Shown: positions 15,684-24,653, counted from the first letter of the stretch. The stretch: 64,000 nucleotides of DNA from JBLHZY01 sp047631555 (GCA_047631555.1 JBLHZY010000001.1:1054001-1118000); one strand, 5' to 3'. The notes: a model not told the origin generated them from the letters alone. Numbers and translations: made by a program.

Positions 15684-16886
15684 TCAGGAATTCAGACGGA
15701 AAAACAAAGCCTTAAGGTATCCGCTTTCGGCCAGCTGCGGCATGAGCGGATGATCCGCCCCGGCAAAACCTGTATGGATCAGCTGGCCCGTGCGCCCTGC
15801 CCGCCCAATCCCGCGCGCCGATGCTGCGCGAAAGCGCGACAGATCAACCGCATGGCTACAAGAGCAAAGCCCAAGATAGCCGCCCGGCGCGATCAAAGGC
15901 GCGGCCAGTCTGGCGACCCGCTCATAGGCCCGCAAGCCCGCTTCAAGCGCCTTTTTGTTCGGTGCAAAGGCCGGCGGATCACAGATAACCACTTCAAATT
16001 GTTGGCCTTCTTCGGCCAGAGCCTCCAAAGCGGCAAAGGCATCGCCCTTGCGTGTCTCAAAGCGATCGGAGGCGCCCATTTGCGCGGCGCCCTCAGATGC
16101 CAAAGCAAGCGCAGGCTCGGAACTGTCCACCGCAAGCGCCGATCCCGCCCCCGCTGCCAAGGCCGCCAAAGAGAAGCCGCCAACATGGGAAAACACATCC
16201 AAAACCCGCGCCCCCGGCGCAATCAAGCGCTGCGCAAAAGCGTGATTTGGCCGCTGATCAAAGAACAGCCCGGTCTTCTGCCCGCCCATCAAATCAGCCA
16301 TATAAATCGCCCCATTCATCGGAACAGGGATCGCCGCCTCAACCGCGCCTTGCATGACAGTCGTCTCCTCAGCCAGCCCCTCAAGGCTGCGCGCGCGGCC
16401 GGTGCCGTTTTTGACGATATTGGTAACGCCCGTAACCGACGCCAACGCCGCCGCCAATGGCTCAATCAACGCATCCGCATAAGCGGCATTGGGTTGGATC
16501 ACTGCCGTGTCGCCAAAGCGATCAATCACAACGCCAGGAAGCCCATCTGCCTCGGCATGGATGAGTCGGTAAAAAGGCTGATCAAACAATTGGTTACGAT
16601 GCTTGAGCGCCGCTTCAATGCGCGCCGCAAACCATGCCTGATCAATCACCGCCTCAACATTGCGATCCAGCATCCGGCAGAAAATCTTGGAGTTGGGATT
16701 GACCGCAACAAGCCCCATGGGCGTGCGGTCACTATCCTCAAGAACAGCGATGGCGCCGGGCTCAAGGCCGCGAGTGCGCCGATCTGTGACGATTTCATTA
16801 TCATAAGCCCAAGGAAAGCCGTGCCGAATGGCGCGCGCATTTGCTTTGGGATTAAGGCGTACAACGGGATAAGGGGGCATATTCAT
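15684..16886 (-). CDS. rlmI: RlmI-type 23S rRNA cytosine methyltransferase
   Basis: A 400-residue class I methyltransferase of the YccW/RlmI family, which in E. coli makes m5C1962 in 23S rRNA. The N-terminal PUA-like domain includes HGFPWAYDNEI and PGAIAVLEDSD; a central linking domain has RLIHAEADGLPGVVIDRFG. The catalytic part shows GGQKTGLFFDQRPN, the SAM loop VLDVFSHVGGFSLAALAAG, VICDPPAFAPNKK (motif IV) and LGLCSCSHAVD with the catalytic-type Cys. Length and motif order fit. It is the first gene of a two-gene leftward unit with the PIN protein. Confidence 0.9.
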   Translation of the reverse strand: MNMPPYPVVRLNPKANARAIRHGFPWAYDNEIVTDRRTRGLEPGAIAVLEDSDRTPMGLVAVNPNSKIFCRMLDRNVEAVIDQAWFAARIEAALKHRNQLFDQPFYRLIHAEADGLPGVVIDRFGDTAVIQPNAAYADALIEPLAAALASVTGVTNIVKNGTGRARSLEGLAEETTVMQGAVEAAIPVPMNGAIYMADLMGGQKTGLFFDQRPNHAFAQRLIAPGARVLDVFSHVGGFSLAALAAGAGSALAVDSSEPALALASEGAAQMGASDRFETRKGDAFAALEALAEEGQQFEVVICDPPAFAPNKKALEAGLRAYERVARLAAPLIAPGGYLGLCSCSHAVDLSRFRAASARGIGRAGRTGQLIHTGFAGADHPLMPQLAESGYLKALFFRLNS

Positions 16887-16971
16887 GCCCCCCTCCTAAT
16901 CTGTTTTGCGCCTCCGGCAAAGGCTAAATGCGCGCCCTTGCGTGATGCTGCAAACGATCTTGATCTAGACC

Positions 16972-17589
16972 TTAGCCAGCAACAGGGCGGGCAAGCTCTT
17001 GATTGAGAACTTTCGCAAGGTGATCCGTGATACGCACCTTTTGGGTCTGGCCCATGCGCTCTGCAATCACGGCCGCGTTGCCGCCAAAGCCCTTGAGATC
17101 GCTCTTAATAATGCGGCGCGCTTGAAGAACCGAGCCGGATTTTGCATCGCGAACAGTCATTGCAAAGGTGATCGAATGCGTGCCGCCAACGGTATAGCGT
17201 GTGCGCTCTGTCAGCGAGTGAAAGCGGATCACTTCGACATCAACAACAACGTCGCGTGCGCCGGATGTCATCTGAGCGCCCTTGGTAAGGCCTTCGTTGA
17301 AGATTGCCTCGACTTGCTCGTGGCGGTCGCCATAAGCATCCCCGCGCCAAACGATATCGGCGATTGGGTAAAACATATTGGCCTCAGAGACCTTAAGCGT
17401 GCGCGGCACCGTCACGTTGATCGACGCCACTTTAAAGTCCGGCGCGACGATTGTTGGCTCTGCGGCAGCGGCAGACATCACGGGGCCCTCAAGGGGAGCG
17501 GCGCGTGTTGCGGTTGCTGTTTGGTTCATCTGGCAAGCGGATGCACTCAGGATCAAGGCGCCCATTGCGATCATTTTGGTGATGTTCAT
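16972..17589 (-). CDS. DUF6778-type lipoprotein
   Basis: A 205-residue exported protein. The signal MNITKMIAMGALILSASACQ ends in a lipobox (SASAC), so it is expected to be lipid-anchored facing the periplasm. An AGAGGT ribosome site precedes the ATG. The mature part is beta-rich with the segment VPRTLKVSEANMFYPIADIVWRGD and a VGGTHSITFAMTVRDAKSG hairpin. I recognise the style as a Rhodobacterales family of unknown function. It stands alone, with a hairpin upstream that ends the transcript of the next gene. Confidence 0.75.
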   Translation of the reverse strand: MNITKMIAMGALILSASACQMNQTATATRAAPLEGPVMSAAAAEPTIVAPDFKVASINVTVPRTLKVSEANMFYPIADIVWRGDAYGDRHEQVEAIFNEGLTKGAQMTSGARDVVVDVEVIRFHSLTERTRYTVGGTHSITFAMTVRDAKSGSVLQARRIIKSDLKGFGGNAAVIAERMGQTQKVRITDHLAKVLNQELARPVAG

Positions 17590-17663
17590 TGTGTTACCTC
17601 TTGTTTCTTTCAGCCCGTTAATTCTTGGTTAACAATTGCTTTAGAAATGAGGCCGAAATGAGA

Positions 17664-17689
17664 AAAACCCGGATCATTTCCGGGGTTTT
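17664..17689 (-). terminator. Terminator hairpin downstream of the 54-aa gene
   Basis: AAAACCCGGA (17664-17673) pairs with TCCGGGGTTTT (17679-17689) around a short loop, giving T-rich ends in both directions. It lies between the 54-residue gene and the lipoprotein gene on the minus strand. Confidence 0.7.
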
Positions 17690-17784
17690 CACAAGGTTTT
17701 CATAAGGGCATCTTCAAGCGCACGTTGCGCCGATCGCTAATAATATGCAGCGATTAGAGACAGTTACGCGAATGCGCGCTTCTC

Positions 17785-17949
17785 TTATGCTGTTTGGCCT
17801 TGGCCAAGATGCGTGAGCGCATGAAATTTAGATTTCACCCAAGCGCTCGCAGCTTTTACACCGGCTTGTGCAGCCTCAGCGCGCAATTGGCGGGCTTGGC
17901 GTTCGATTTCAAAGTAGTCGAGTTGTGCGGTTGGTGATTGATTGCTCAT
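17785..17949 (-). CDS. Small conserved-type protein, 54 aa (RSP_7527-like)
   Basis: A 54-residue frame beginning MSNQSPTAQLDYFEIERQAR with AAGGA eight bases upstream. It is a single charged amphipathic helix (ERQARQLRAEAAQAGVKAASAWVKS) with no membrane segment or signal. Proteins of this size and pattern recur in Rhodobacteraceae, where one family carries the provisional name RSP_7527; I make that link from memory and pattern only. A terminator follows 95 bases downstream. Function unknown. Confidence 0.7.
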   Translation of the reverse strand: MSNQSPTAQLDYFEIERQARQLRAEAAQAGVKAASAWVKSKFHALTHLGQGQTA

Positions 17950-18124
17950 CGGTTTTCCTTCGCTGTTACATCAGCCTCCCGTATGCAGTGAAGATACGTC
18001 AGCATCCCTGACCAGACCACAGACAATCCAACATTGCCGCTATGCAGCCTTGGCAAGGCTTCGCCATATCAAGCGCTTGGCGGCCCCAATCCCCTGCGGC
18101 AAATCTTCTGGATTTCCGTCTGGA

Positions 18125-18142
18125 ACCGTTAGCGCTAACGGT
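18125..18142. promoter_or_regulatory. Perfect 18-bp palindromic operator upstream of edd
   Basis: ACCGTTAGCGCTAACGGT is an exact palindrome of the form bound by LacI-family repressors such as gluconate regulators. A TATACT box follows at 18144-18149, so a bound repressor would cover the promoter spacer. The edd ATG is 70 bases downstream. The repressor gene is not in the window. Confidence 0.75.
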
Positions 18143-18211
18143 ATATACTCCCCCGAAAGCACAAGTCCGCTGCGCAAAATGGCGGACCAAATGAGCCACT
18201 TAGGAGCGAAC

Positions 18212-20017
18212 ATGACCCTGCACCCAACCATTGCCGCCGTCACGGATCGCATCATCGCGCGCTCAGCCGCATCCCGCGCCGCCTACCTTGCCAAGATCAA
18301 AATGGCTGGCGATGCAGGCCCGGCGCGCGCCCATCTGACCTGCGGCAACCAAGCCCATGCTTACGCTGCGATGGAGGCCGACAAGGACGCATTGGCAGGC
18401 GCGCGCGCGCCCAATCTGGGCATCATCACCGCTTATAATGATATGCTTTCGGCCCATAAACCTTACGAGACCTTCCCCGATCAAATCCGCGAGGCGGCCC
18501 GCCTTGCTGGCGCCACGGCCCAAGTCGCAGGCGGCGTCCCGTCCATGTGTGATGGCGTAACCCAAGGCCAGCCGGGCATGGAACTGTCGCTGTTTTCGCG
18601 CGATGTGATCGCTTTGGCCGCCGCCGTTGGCCTTTCGCATAATTGCTATGATGCGGCCGTTTACTTGGGCGTTTGCGACAAAATCGTGCCGGGCCTCGTG
18701 ATTGCCGCTGCGACCTTTGGCCATATCCCGGCCGTCTTCCTGCCCGCAGGCCCGATGACCTCTGGCTTGCCCAATGACGAAAAAGCCCGCGTCCGCCAGC
18801 TTTTCGCCACCGGAGAGATTGACCGCGCCGAGCTGATGAAGGCCGAAATGGCAAGCTATCATGGCCCCGGCACCTGTACCTTCTACGGAACCGCCAATAC
18901 CAACCAGATGCTGATGGAGTTCATGGGGCTGCACCTGCCCGGCGCAAGCTTTGTCAATCCGGGCACCGAGCTGCGCGATGCCTTAACGATGGAAGGCGCG
19001 CGCCGTGCGCTGGAAATCACCGCCCTTGGCAATGATTATCGCCCCGCTGGCGAGATCCTCGATGAAAAAGCATTCGTCAACGGCATCGTCGGCTTGATGG
19101 CCACGGGCGGCTCGACCAACCTTGTTCTGCACTTGCCCGCCATGGCGCGCGCCGCCGGGATCATCCTTGATCTCCAAGACCTTGCGGATATTTCCGAGAC
19201 CGTGCCTTTGATGGCGAAAGTCTATCCAAACGGGCTTGCGGATGTGAACCATTTCCATGCGGCGGGCGGCCTTGGCTATCTGATTGGCGAGCTGTTGGCC
19301 GCCGGTTTGCTGCACCCCGATACTAAGACGGTCGCGGGCGATGGCCTTGCGCTTTATACGCGCGACCCAAAAATTATTGAGGGCAAGCTGGTCTGGGAAG
19401 ACGGTCTTGGCAAAAGCCTCAACGAGAAAATCCTGCGCCCTGCCAACGATCCGTTTCAGCCCTCAGGCGGCCTCAAAGAGCTTTCCGGAAATCTTGGGCG
19501 CGGCGTTATGAAGGTTTCGGCTGTGGCACCCGAGCGCCATGTGATCCGCGCGCCAGCCCGTGTTTTCAATGATCAGCATTCGGTTAAAGCGGCGTTTCAG
19601 GCGGGCGAATTTACCTCTGATACGATTGTTGTGGTGCGGTTTCAGGGGCCAAAGGCCAACGGGATGCCCGAGCTGCATTCGCTCTCCCCTACGCTGGCCG
19701 TGCTGCAAGATCGCGGGCTCAAAGTCGCGCTGGTGACCGATGGGCGCATGTCTGGCGCTTCGGGCAAGGTGCCCTCGGCGATCCATGTCTCGCCCGAGGC
19801 GGCCAATGGCGGGCCTTTGGCCAAGCTGCGCGACGGCGATATGATTGAGCTTGATGCAACGACCGGGCGGCTGGCTGTTTTGGAAGAGGGGTTTGAGGCG
19901 CGCGAGGCTATTGTGCTTGATCTTTCGGCCAACGAGCAGGGCATCGGGCGCGAATTGTTTGCAGCATTCCGCGCGAATGTCGGCAATGCCACTGAGGGCG
20001 CGGCCGTGGTTGTTTAG
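18212..20017 (+). CDS. edd: Phosphogluconate dehydratase
   Basis: Dehydrates 6-phosphogluconate to 2-keto-3-deoxy-6-phosphogluconate, the first dedicated step of the Entner-Doudoroff pathway. The start at 18212 (MTLHPTIAAVTDRI) has AGGAG six bases upstream and gives 601 residues, the normal length; longer frames reaching into the 5' region are rejected. Iron-sulfur cysteines lie in VPSMCDGVTQGQPGMELS and LSHNCYDAAVYLGVCDKIVPG, and the segments GPGTCTFYGTANTNQM and LMATGGSTNLVLHL are family signatures. It is followed by eda, 65 bases on. A palindromic operator in front suggests induction by gluconate or a related sugar. Confidence 0.97.
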   Translation: MTLHPTIAAVTDRIIARSAASRAAYLAKIKMAGDAGPARAHLTCGNQAHAYAAMEADKDALAGARAPNLGIITAYNDMLSAHKPYETFPDQIREAARLAGATAQVAGGVPSMCDGVTQGQPGMELSLFSRDVIALAAAVGLSHNCYDAAVYLGVCDKIVPGLVIAAATFGHIPAVFLPAGPMTSGLPNDEKARVRQLFATGEIDRAELMKAEMASYHGPGTCTFYGTANTNQMLMEFMGLHLPGASFVNPGTELRDALTMEGARRALEITALGNDYRPAGEILDEKAFVNGIVGLMATGGSTNLVLHLPAMARAAGIILDLQDLADISETVPLMAKVYPNGLADVNHFHAAGGLGYLIGELLAAGLLHPDTKTVAGDGLALYTRDPKIIEGKLVWEDGLGKSLNEKILRPANDPFQPSGGLKELSGNLGRGVMKVSAVAPERHVIRAPARVFNDQHSVKAAFQAGEFTSDTIVVVRFQGPKANGMPELHSLSPTLAVLQDRGLKVALVTDGRMSGASGKVPSAIHVSPEAANGGPLAKLRDGDMIELDATTGRLAVLEEGFEAREAIVLDLSANEQGIGRELFAAFRANVGNATEGAAVVV

Positions 20018-20027
20018 GCTGCAATTT

Positions 20028-20047
20028 GAGTATTTGAGCCAAGAAAA
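20028..20047 (+). repeat. GAGTATTT-type 3' element after edd
   Basis: GAGTATTTGAGCCAAGAAAA lies 11 bases after the edd stop. It matches 19 of 20 bases of the core of the repeats at 12.7 and 14.1 kb when those are read on the minus strand. Here it sits in the edd-eda spacer in the sense direction. Confidence 0.65.
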
Positions 20048-20082
20048 GCCGAGTGCGGCGCAAATTTGATAAGGAAGACAAG

Positions 20083-20727
20083 ATGATAACTCCTGCTGAG
20101 GCAAGTGTACGCTCTGAAGCGATTTGCCGGCTTGCGCCTGTTATCCCGGTTTTGGTGATCCATGATGCCGCGATTGCCCGCCCCTTGGCCGAGGCTTTGG
20201 TCGCTGGCGGATTGCCCGCTTTGGAGGTGACATTGCGCACCCCTTGCGCATTGGAGGCGATCTCTGAGATGGCCAAGGTTGAAGGCGGAACGGTTGGCGC
20301 GGGCACCCTGCTGACGCCAGCAGATGTTGCGGCGGCCGTGGCGGCGGGCGCGCGTTTTGGCGTGTCGCCAGGCGCGACAGACCGGATTTTGGAGGCCTGC
20401 GAGGCAGCGGATCTGCCGCTTTTGCCAGGGGCTGCAACGGCATCTGAGGCGATGCGCTTGCTAGAGCGCGGCTATACGGTTCAGAAGTTTTTCCCAGCCG
20501 AGGCCTCGGGCGGCGCACCTGCTTTGAAGGCCATTGGCGCACCCATTCCGCAAATCAGATTTTGCCCCACGGGCGGCGTAAGCTTAAAGAACGCGCAGGC
20601 CTATTTGGGGCTGAGCAATGTGCTTTGCGTGGGCGGCTCTTGGGTTGCGCCGAATGATCTGATCGAGGCGGGCGATTGGGCGGGGATCGAGGCTTTGGCG
20701 CGCGAAGCTTCGCAGCTTTCGCGCTGA
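20083..20727 (+). CDS. eda: 2-keto-3-deoxy-6-phosphogluconate aldolase
   Basis: Cleaves KDPG to pyruvate and glyceraldehyde 3-phosphate, completing the Entner-Doudoroff route. The start at 20083 (MITPAEASVRSEAIC) has AAGGAAG about eight bases upstream; a GTG at 20053 is less likely. The 214-residue protein has the class I aldolase fold with LEVTLRT (catalytic Glu), RFGVSPGATD, and the Schiff-base Lys in VQKFFPAEASGG, then FCPTGGVS for phosphate binding. Length fits. It forms an operon with edd and so probably shares its operator. Confidence 0.96.
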   Translation: MITPAEASVRSEAICRLAPVIPVLVIHDAAIARPLAEALVAGGLPALEVTLRTPCALEAISEMAKVEGGTVGAGTLLTPADVAAAVAAGARFGVSPGATDRILEACEAADLPLLPGAATASEAMRLLERGYTVQKFFPAEASGGAPALKAIGAPIPQIRFCPTGGVSLKNAQAYLGLSNVLCVGGSWVAPNDLIEAGDWAGIEALAREASQLSR

Positions 20728-20728
20728 T

Positions 20729-21013
20729 CTAGCGAGGCGAATTGGCAGCGTGGCGGGCCGCACTTCCGCCGCGACGCCCCTTTTTCGCTGCCTCTCCAAG
20801 CCCCTCGATAAGCACTTGGCTCATCGGGTGATCCGCCTCTTTGCCGTAGGTTTCCAGCAGAAATTGCAGCGCTTTTTCAGGCGCGATCTCGGCGGGAAGC
20901 TTGATCGCCCAATCCAGAAAGATCGAGCGGCATTCCTCAATCCGGATGCCTTCGATGCGATAGGATTCACGGATAAGTCCTGCGGGATCAATCACTTGTA
21001 GATCAAAGCTCAT
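20729..21013 (-). CDS. Small conserved-type hypothetical protein after glnE
   Basis: A 94-residue cytoplasmic protein beginning MSFDLQVIDPAGLIRESYRI. The ATG at 21013 lies one base past the glnE stop, with its ribosome site inside the glnE end, so the two are coupled. The sequence EECRSIFLDWAIKLPAEIAPEKALQFLLETYG suggests a compact helical domain, followed by a basic tail (KKGRRGGSAARHAANSPR). Its conserved place after glnE hints at a link with nitrogen control, but I do not recognise the family. It converges with eda one base away. Confidence 0.75.
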   Translation of the reverse strand: MSFDLQVIDPAGLIRESYRIEGIRIEECRSIFLDWAIKLPAEIAPEKALQFLLETYGKEADHPMSQVLIEGLGEAAKKGRRGGSAARHAANSPR

Positions 21014-21014
21014 A

Positions 21015-23852
21015 TCAGGCCTCTTGCGGAAAAGCACGGCTCAGCGCCGCTGAGATCACCGTATCCGCTGCCTGGCACAAAGTTGCAAGCTCTTGGCCAA
21101 GCGCCTCGATTGACGGCGCATCGGTTTCGCGCAAAAGAAAATCCCGCCCGCCTTTGCCAAGCTGCTCAAGATTGATCCGCTCGCCCGCTAGCAGGCGCGC
21201 CGCCGATTGCAAACGCCATGTCAGCCGGTAAGCCGCTTTGAGCGCAGCCCCCTCACCGGCACTGATCCAGCCAGAAGCCACGCCCGCTTCGATCTGCGCA
21301 TAAACGCCCCGATCAGAGGCCCCAAAAAGCAGGGCGGCCGCTTGGGCAAACAGCTCAATATCCATCATCCGGCCCGGGCCTTGCTTGGCCTCCCACTGAT
21401 CCGACATCGGCTTGGCCTCGGCCAAACGCGCGCGCATATCATTGGTATCTTTGCGGATCATCGCGCCATCTTTTGGGCCGCTAAGGATCGCGCAGCGCAG
21501 CGCCTCAACCTCTTGGCACAGCGCGAAATTCCCGGCCACACAGCGCGCCCGAGTGAGCGCCAGATGCTCCCATGTCCAAGCCTCTTCGCGCTGATAGGTC
21601 TCAAACGCTGGCAAGGATGTCGCGACCGGCCCTTGCCGCCCCGACGGGCGCAGCCGCATATCGACCTCATAAAGCCGCCCCTGCGCCATCGGCGCGCTTA
21701 AGGCCGTGACAAATGCCTGTGTGAGACGCGCGTAATAGGCGCGACTGGCCAGCGGGCGCCGCCCCTCAGAGGCCTCTTGGCCCGCCGCATCATAGATCAT
21801 AATCAGGTCGAGATCGGAGGCCGCATTCAGCCGCCCTGCCCCCAAACTGCCCATGCCCAAAACGGCCGCGCCCCGCCCCGGCGCTGCCCCATGTTTGCGC
21901 TCAAATTCAGCGAGCACATAGGGCCAAAGTTCGCCCAAAACCGCACGCGCGAGATCGGCATATTGCGCGCCCGCCTCATCCGCATCAATCAACCCGCGCA
22001 GCTGATGCACGCCGATGCGAAAATCCCATTCCTTGGCCCATCCGCGCAGCGCATCCAAACGCGCCTCGTAATCTGCCAAGGCACCAAGCGCTTTGCCAAG
22101 CTCGGCCCGCAGCCCGCTCTCTTCTGGCCAAGGGGCAAAGAAATTGCCGCCAATAACCGCATCAAAAACGCTCGAATTGCGGGCCAGATATTGAGCCAAA
22201 TGCGGCGCGGTCGAGCAGATATCTATAACAAGATCAACAAGTTGCAAGTTCGCCTCAAAGAGCGAAAAGAGCTGAACCCCCGCCGGAAGCCCGCCCAAAA
22301 ACCCATCCAAATGCACCAAGGCCTCATCCGGCTTATCAACCCGGCTCAGGCGCGCAATCAGCTCGGGGCGCAGCCGCTCAAATATTTCGCGCGCCCGCTC
22401 AGAACGCAGCGCAGGATAGCTCGGCCAGCGGCCAATCATCTCTTCGCTGGCGGGCGAAAGGGCGAAGGTTTCGGGGTCAAAAGCGCCCGCTTTGGGGGTT
22501 TTGTGATCCGCATCAAGCCCCAGCCCCGGCGCAAAGAAATCTTCCGTCAGCTCATCAACCCGGCTCAGGCGATCCAGCAGATCGATGCGCAGGCTTTCCT
22601 CGGATTGGCCCATGAACGCTGCAAGCCGCGCCATGCCCGGCGCGCTTGTCGGGAGGTCATGAGTTTGCGCATCGCGGATCATTTGCAGGCGGTGTTCGAC
22701 CTCACGATGCGCGACGTAATCTTCGCCCAAAGCATCCGCCACCCCTTGCGAAATCCAGCCCTTGCCGGCCAAGGCTTGCAGGCTTGGAACCGTCTCGCGA
22801 CCGCGCAGATCGGGATCGCGCCCGCCGGCAATCAACTGGCGCGTTTGAGTGAAAAACTCGATCTCGCGAATGCCCCCCGCGCCGAGCTTCATATTATGCC
22901 CTTCAAGGACAATCGGGCCGTGTAACCCTTTGTGATCGCGTATCTTTAGCCGCATATCATGGGCGTCCTGAATAGCGGCAAAATCCAGATGCTTGCGCCA
23001 AACAAAGGGCACCAGCGCGCCCAAAAACCGCGCGCCCGCTGCGATGTCCCCGGCGCAGGGCCGCGCTTTGATATAGGCCGCGCGCTCCCATGTGCGCCCG
23101 ACGCTCTCATAGTAGCGCTCAGCCGAGTCCATCGAGACACAAACGGGCGTCACAGAAGGATCAGGGCGCAGGCGCAGATCGGTGCGAAACACATAGCCCG
23201 TGGCGGTTCGATCCGACAGCATCGTCGCCATTTTGCGCGCGGTCCGGATGAAGGCCGAGCGCGCCTCAAGGTAATCCTGCGCAGAAAAACGGCTTTCATC
23301 AAACAGGCAAATCAGATCGATATCGGAGGAATAATTCAGCTCATGCGCGCCCATTTTGCCCATGGCGAGCGCAAACATGCCCGCGCCGGTTGTGGCATCC
23401 TCGGCCACAGCGCCGGGAATTTTGCCGCGCGCGATCTCGGCGCTTAAGAGCGTGCGCATCGCGCCTTGAACAGCCGCATCGCCAAGGTCCGTCAGCGCAC
23501 GCGTTACCTTTGCCAAGGGCCAGACCCCGCCCAAATCGGCAAGCGCCGAAAGCAAGGCAACGCGCCGCTTGGCCGCGCGCAAGCCCTCGCCCATTTCCTT
23601 GGGCCCTTCAATCAATGAGATCGCCGAAAGCACCTGTTCAAGCGCCGCCTCGGGCGTTTGATCAGCAAGCGCCGGGCGCAGCCAATCAGCCTCGCGCTCG
23701 ATCAAACCTTTGAGAAAGGGCGAGCAGCCCGCCGTTCCCTCGATAAGATCGCCAAGCACGCCCTCAAAACCCATCAGCGCGCGCGCCTCTGCGCCGCGCT
23801 CGGCTTCAAACGCGTCGGGGCTGCGGGTCATACGGGATGCAAAATCGCTCAT
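21015..23852 (-). CDS. glnE: Glutamine synthetase adenylyltransferase/adenylyl-removing enzyme
   Basis: Adds AMP to, and removes it from, glutamine synthetase in response to PII and glutamine, thereby setting nitrogen assimilation. The 945-residue protein has two nucleotidyltransferase domains: ELNYSSDIDLICLFDE in the N-terminal half (removal) and GRLNAASDLDLIMIYD in the C-terminal half (addition), each keeping the DxD metal pair. GGIREIEFFTQ and GRMMDIELFAQ are the second halves of these sites. Length is normal for GlnE. It is the first gene of a two-gene leftward unit. The 295 bases before it are AT-rich and shared with a divergent gene. Confidence 0.96.
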   Translation of the reverse strand: MSDFASRMTRSPDAFEAERGAEARALMGFEGVLGDLIEGTAGCSPFLKGLIEREADWLRPALADQTPEAALEQVLSAISLIEGPKEMGEGLRAAKRRVALLSALADLGGVWPLAKVTRALTDLGDAAVQGAMRTLLSAEIARGKIPGAVAEDATTGAGMFALAMGKMGAHELNYSSDIDLICLFDESRFSAQDYLEARSAFIRTARKMATMLSDRTATGYVFRTDLRLRPDPSVTPVCVSMDSAERYYESVGRTWERAAYIKARPCAGDIAAGARFLGALVPFVWRKHLDFAAIQDAHDMRLKIRDHKGLHGPIVLEGHNMKLGAGGIREIEFFTQTRQLIAGGRDPDLRGRETVPSLQALAGKGWISQGVADALGEDYVAHREVEHRLQMIRDAQTHDLPTSAPGMARLAAFMGQSEESLRIDLLDRLSRVDELTEDFFAPGLGLDADHKTPKAGAFDPETFALSPASEEMIGRWPSYPALRSERAREIFERLRPELIARLSRVDKPDEALVHLDGFLGGLPAGVQLFSLFEANLQLVDLVIDICSTAPHLAQYLARNSSVFDAVIGGNFFAPWPEESGLRAELGKALGALADYEARLDALRGWAKEWDFRIGVHQLRGLIDADEAGAQYADLARAVLGELWPYVLAEFERKHGAAPGRGAAVLGMGSLGAGRLNAASDLDLIMIYDAAGQEASEGRRPLASRAYYARLTQAFVTALSAPMAQGRLYEVDMRLRPSGRQGPVATSLPAFETYQREEAWTWEHLALTRARCVAGNFALCQEVEALRCAILSGPKDGAMIRKDTNDMRARLAEAKPMSDQWEAKQGPGRMMDIELFAQAAALLFGASDRGVYAQIEAGVASGWISAGEGAALKAAYRLTWRLQSAARLLAGERINLEQLGKGGRDFLLRETDAPSIEALGQELATLCQAADTVISAALSRAFPQEA

Positions 23853-24147
23853 ACCTCAGGTTTAACGGGCGCGCGCCTGCGGTCAAGCGGATCGATGCCT
23901 GGCGCTGAAAATAGCGCGAACATGGCTTGAATGGGCCGTGAAAACCGATACCTCAAGCGACTTTATCTCAAATATTTTGGCGTATAACAGGTTGATTTAA
24001 AACCATTATACAAAATAATGTAAAAATCATTCACATAGCATCTTGCAAAGCCGCCAGCAAAACCCAATCTTGGTAATGTGAAAGGGCGTAACATACCGCC
24101 CCGCAGAACCCCAACGGCCATTAGCGCCACCAAAAGGAGAGACCCAT

Positions 24148-24579
24148 ATGACAACCGCCACCGCCGCTTCATGGCCCCACCGGGCCGAAAACTGGCTTGA
24201 TAGCAAAGGTAAAGGCGCCTGGATGGCGGCTATGATCTTGGGCATGATTTTCTTCTGGCCCGTCGGTCTCGCCATTCTCTTTTATATGATCTGGAGCAAG
24301 AAAATGTTTAATGGATCCTCACGCGGCTGCCATGCGGCCCGCCACCATCATCGTCACCACCACGGTCATGGGTTCCAATCCTCAGGCAACAGCGCCTTTG
24401 ACGCCTATAAAGCCGAAACATTGCGCCGCTTGGAAGAAGAGCAAAACAGCTTTGAAGCCTTCCTTCAGCGCCTTCGCGAAGCCAAGGACAAATCGGAATT
24501 CGATGATTTCATGGACGAGCGCGCAACAGCTGCCCGCCTAGATGTCGATGCAGATGAGGACGAAAAAGAAGACGCATAG
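24148..24579 (+). CDS. DUF2852 membrane protein with His-rich loop
   Basis: A 143-residue protein beginning MTTATAASWPHRAENWLDSKG with GGAGAG a few bases upstream. One hydrophobic segment (about residues 24-48, MAAMILGMIFFWPVGLAILF) is followed by a His-rich run (RHHHRHHHGHGF), then a coiled helix (FDAYKAETLRRLEEEQNSFEAFLQRL) and an acidic tail. This is the DUF2852 architecture. The His run could bind metal ions, but that is inference. The 5' region (23970-24060) is strongly AT-rich, with an inverted repeat CATTAT/ATAATG. Function unknown; it precedes an RDD-family gene. Confidence 0.85.
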   Translation: MTTATAASWPHRAENWLDSKGKGAWMAAMILGMIFFWPVGLAILFYMIWSKKMFNGSSRGCHAARHHHRHHHGHGFQSSGNSAFDAYKAETLRRLEEEQNSFEAFLQRLREAKDKSEFDDFMDERATAARLDVDADEDEKEDA

Positions 24580-24625
24580 TCCCCGCGCCTCTTTGGGATC
24601 GACCCATCCCCAATCGTCTTCCCTC

Positions 24626-24653
24626 GGTGCGCCTCTGGAAATAGGGGCGCACC
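24626..24653. other. Intergenic hairpin between DUF2852 and RDD genes
   Basis: GGTGCGCC (24626-24633) pairs exactly with GGCGCACC (24646-24653), extendable by a wobble pair. No T run follows, so an efficient intrinsic terminator is unlikely; an RNA stability element is possible. Confidence 0.5.

Noticed and set aside
15402..17006. 534-codon plus-strand frame opposite the PIN and RlmI genes
   Set aside because: Shadow frame: compositionally biased, no ribosome site, lies over strong coding on the other strand.
17942..18211. 90-codon N-terminal extension of Edd
   Set aside because: It would cover the operator and promoter, and the ATG at 18212 has a clear AGGAG and gives the normal length.
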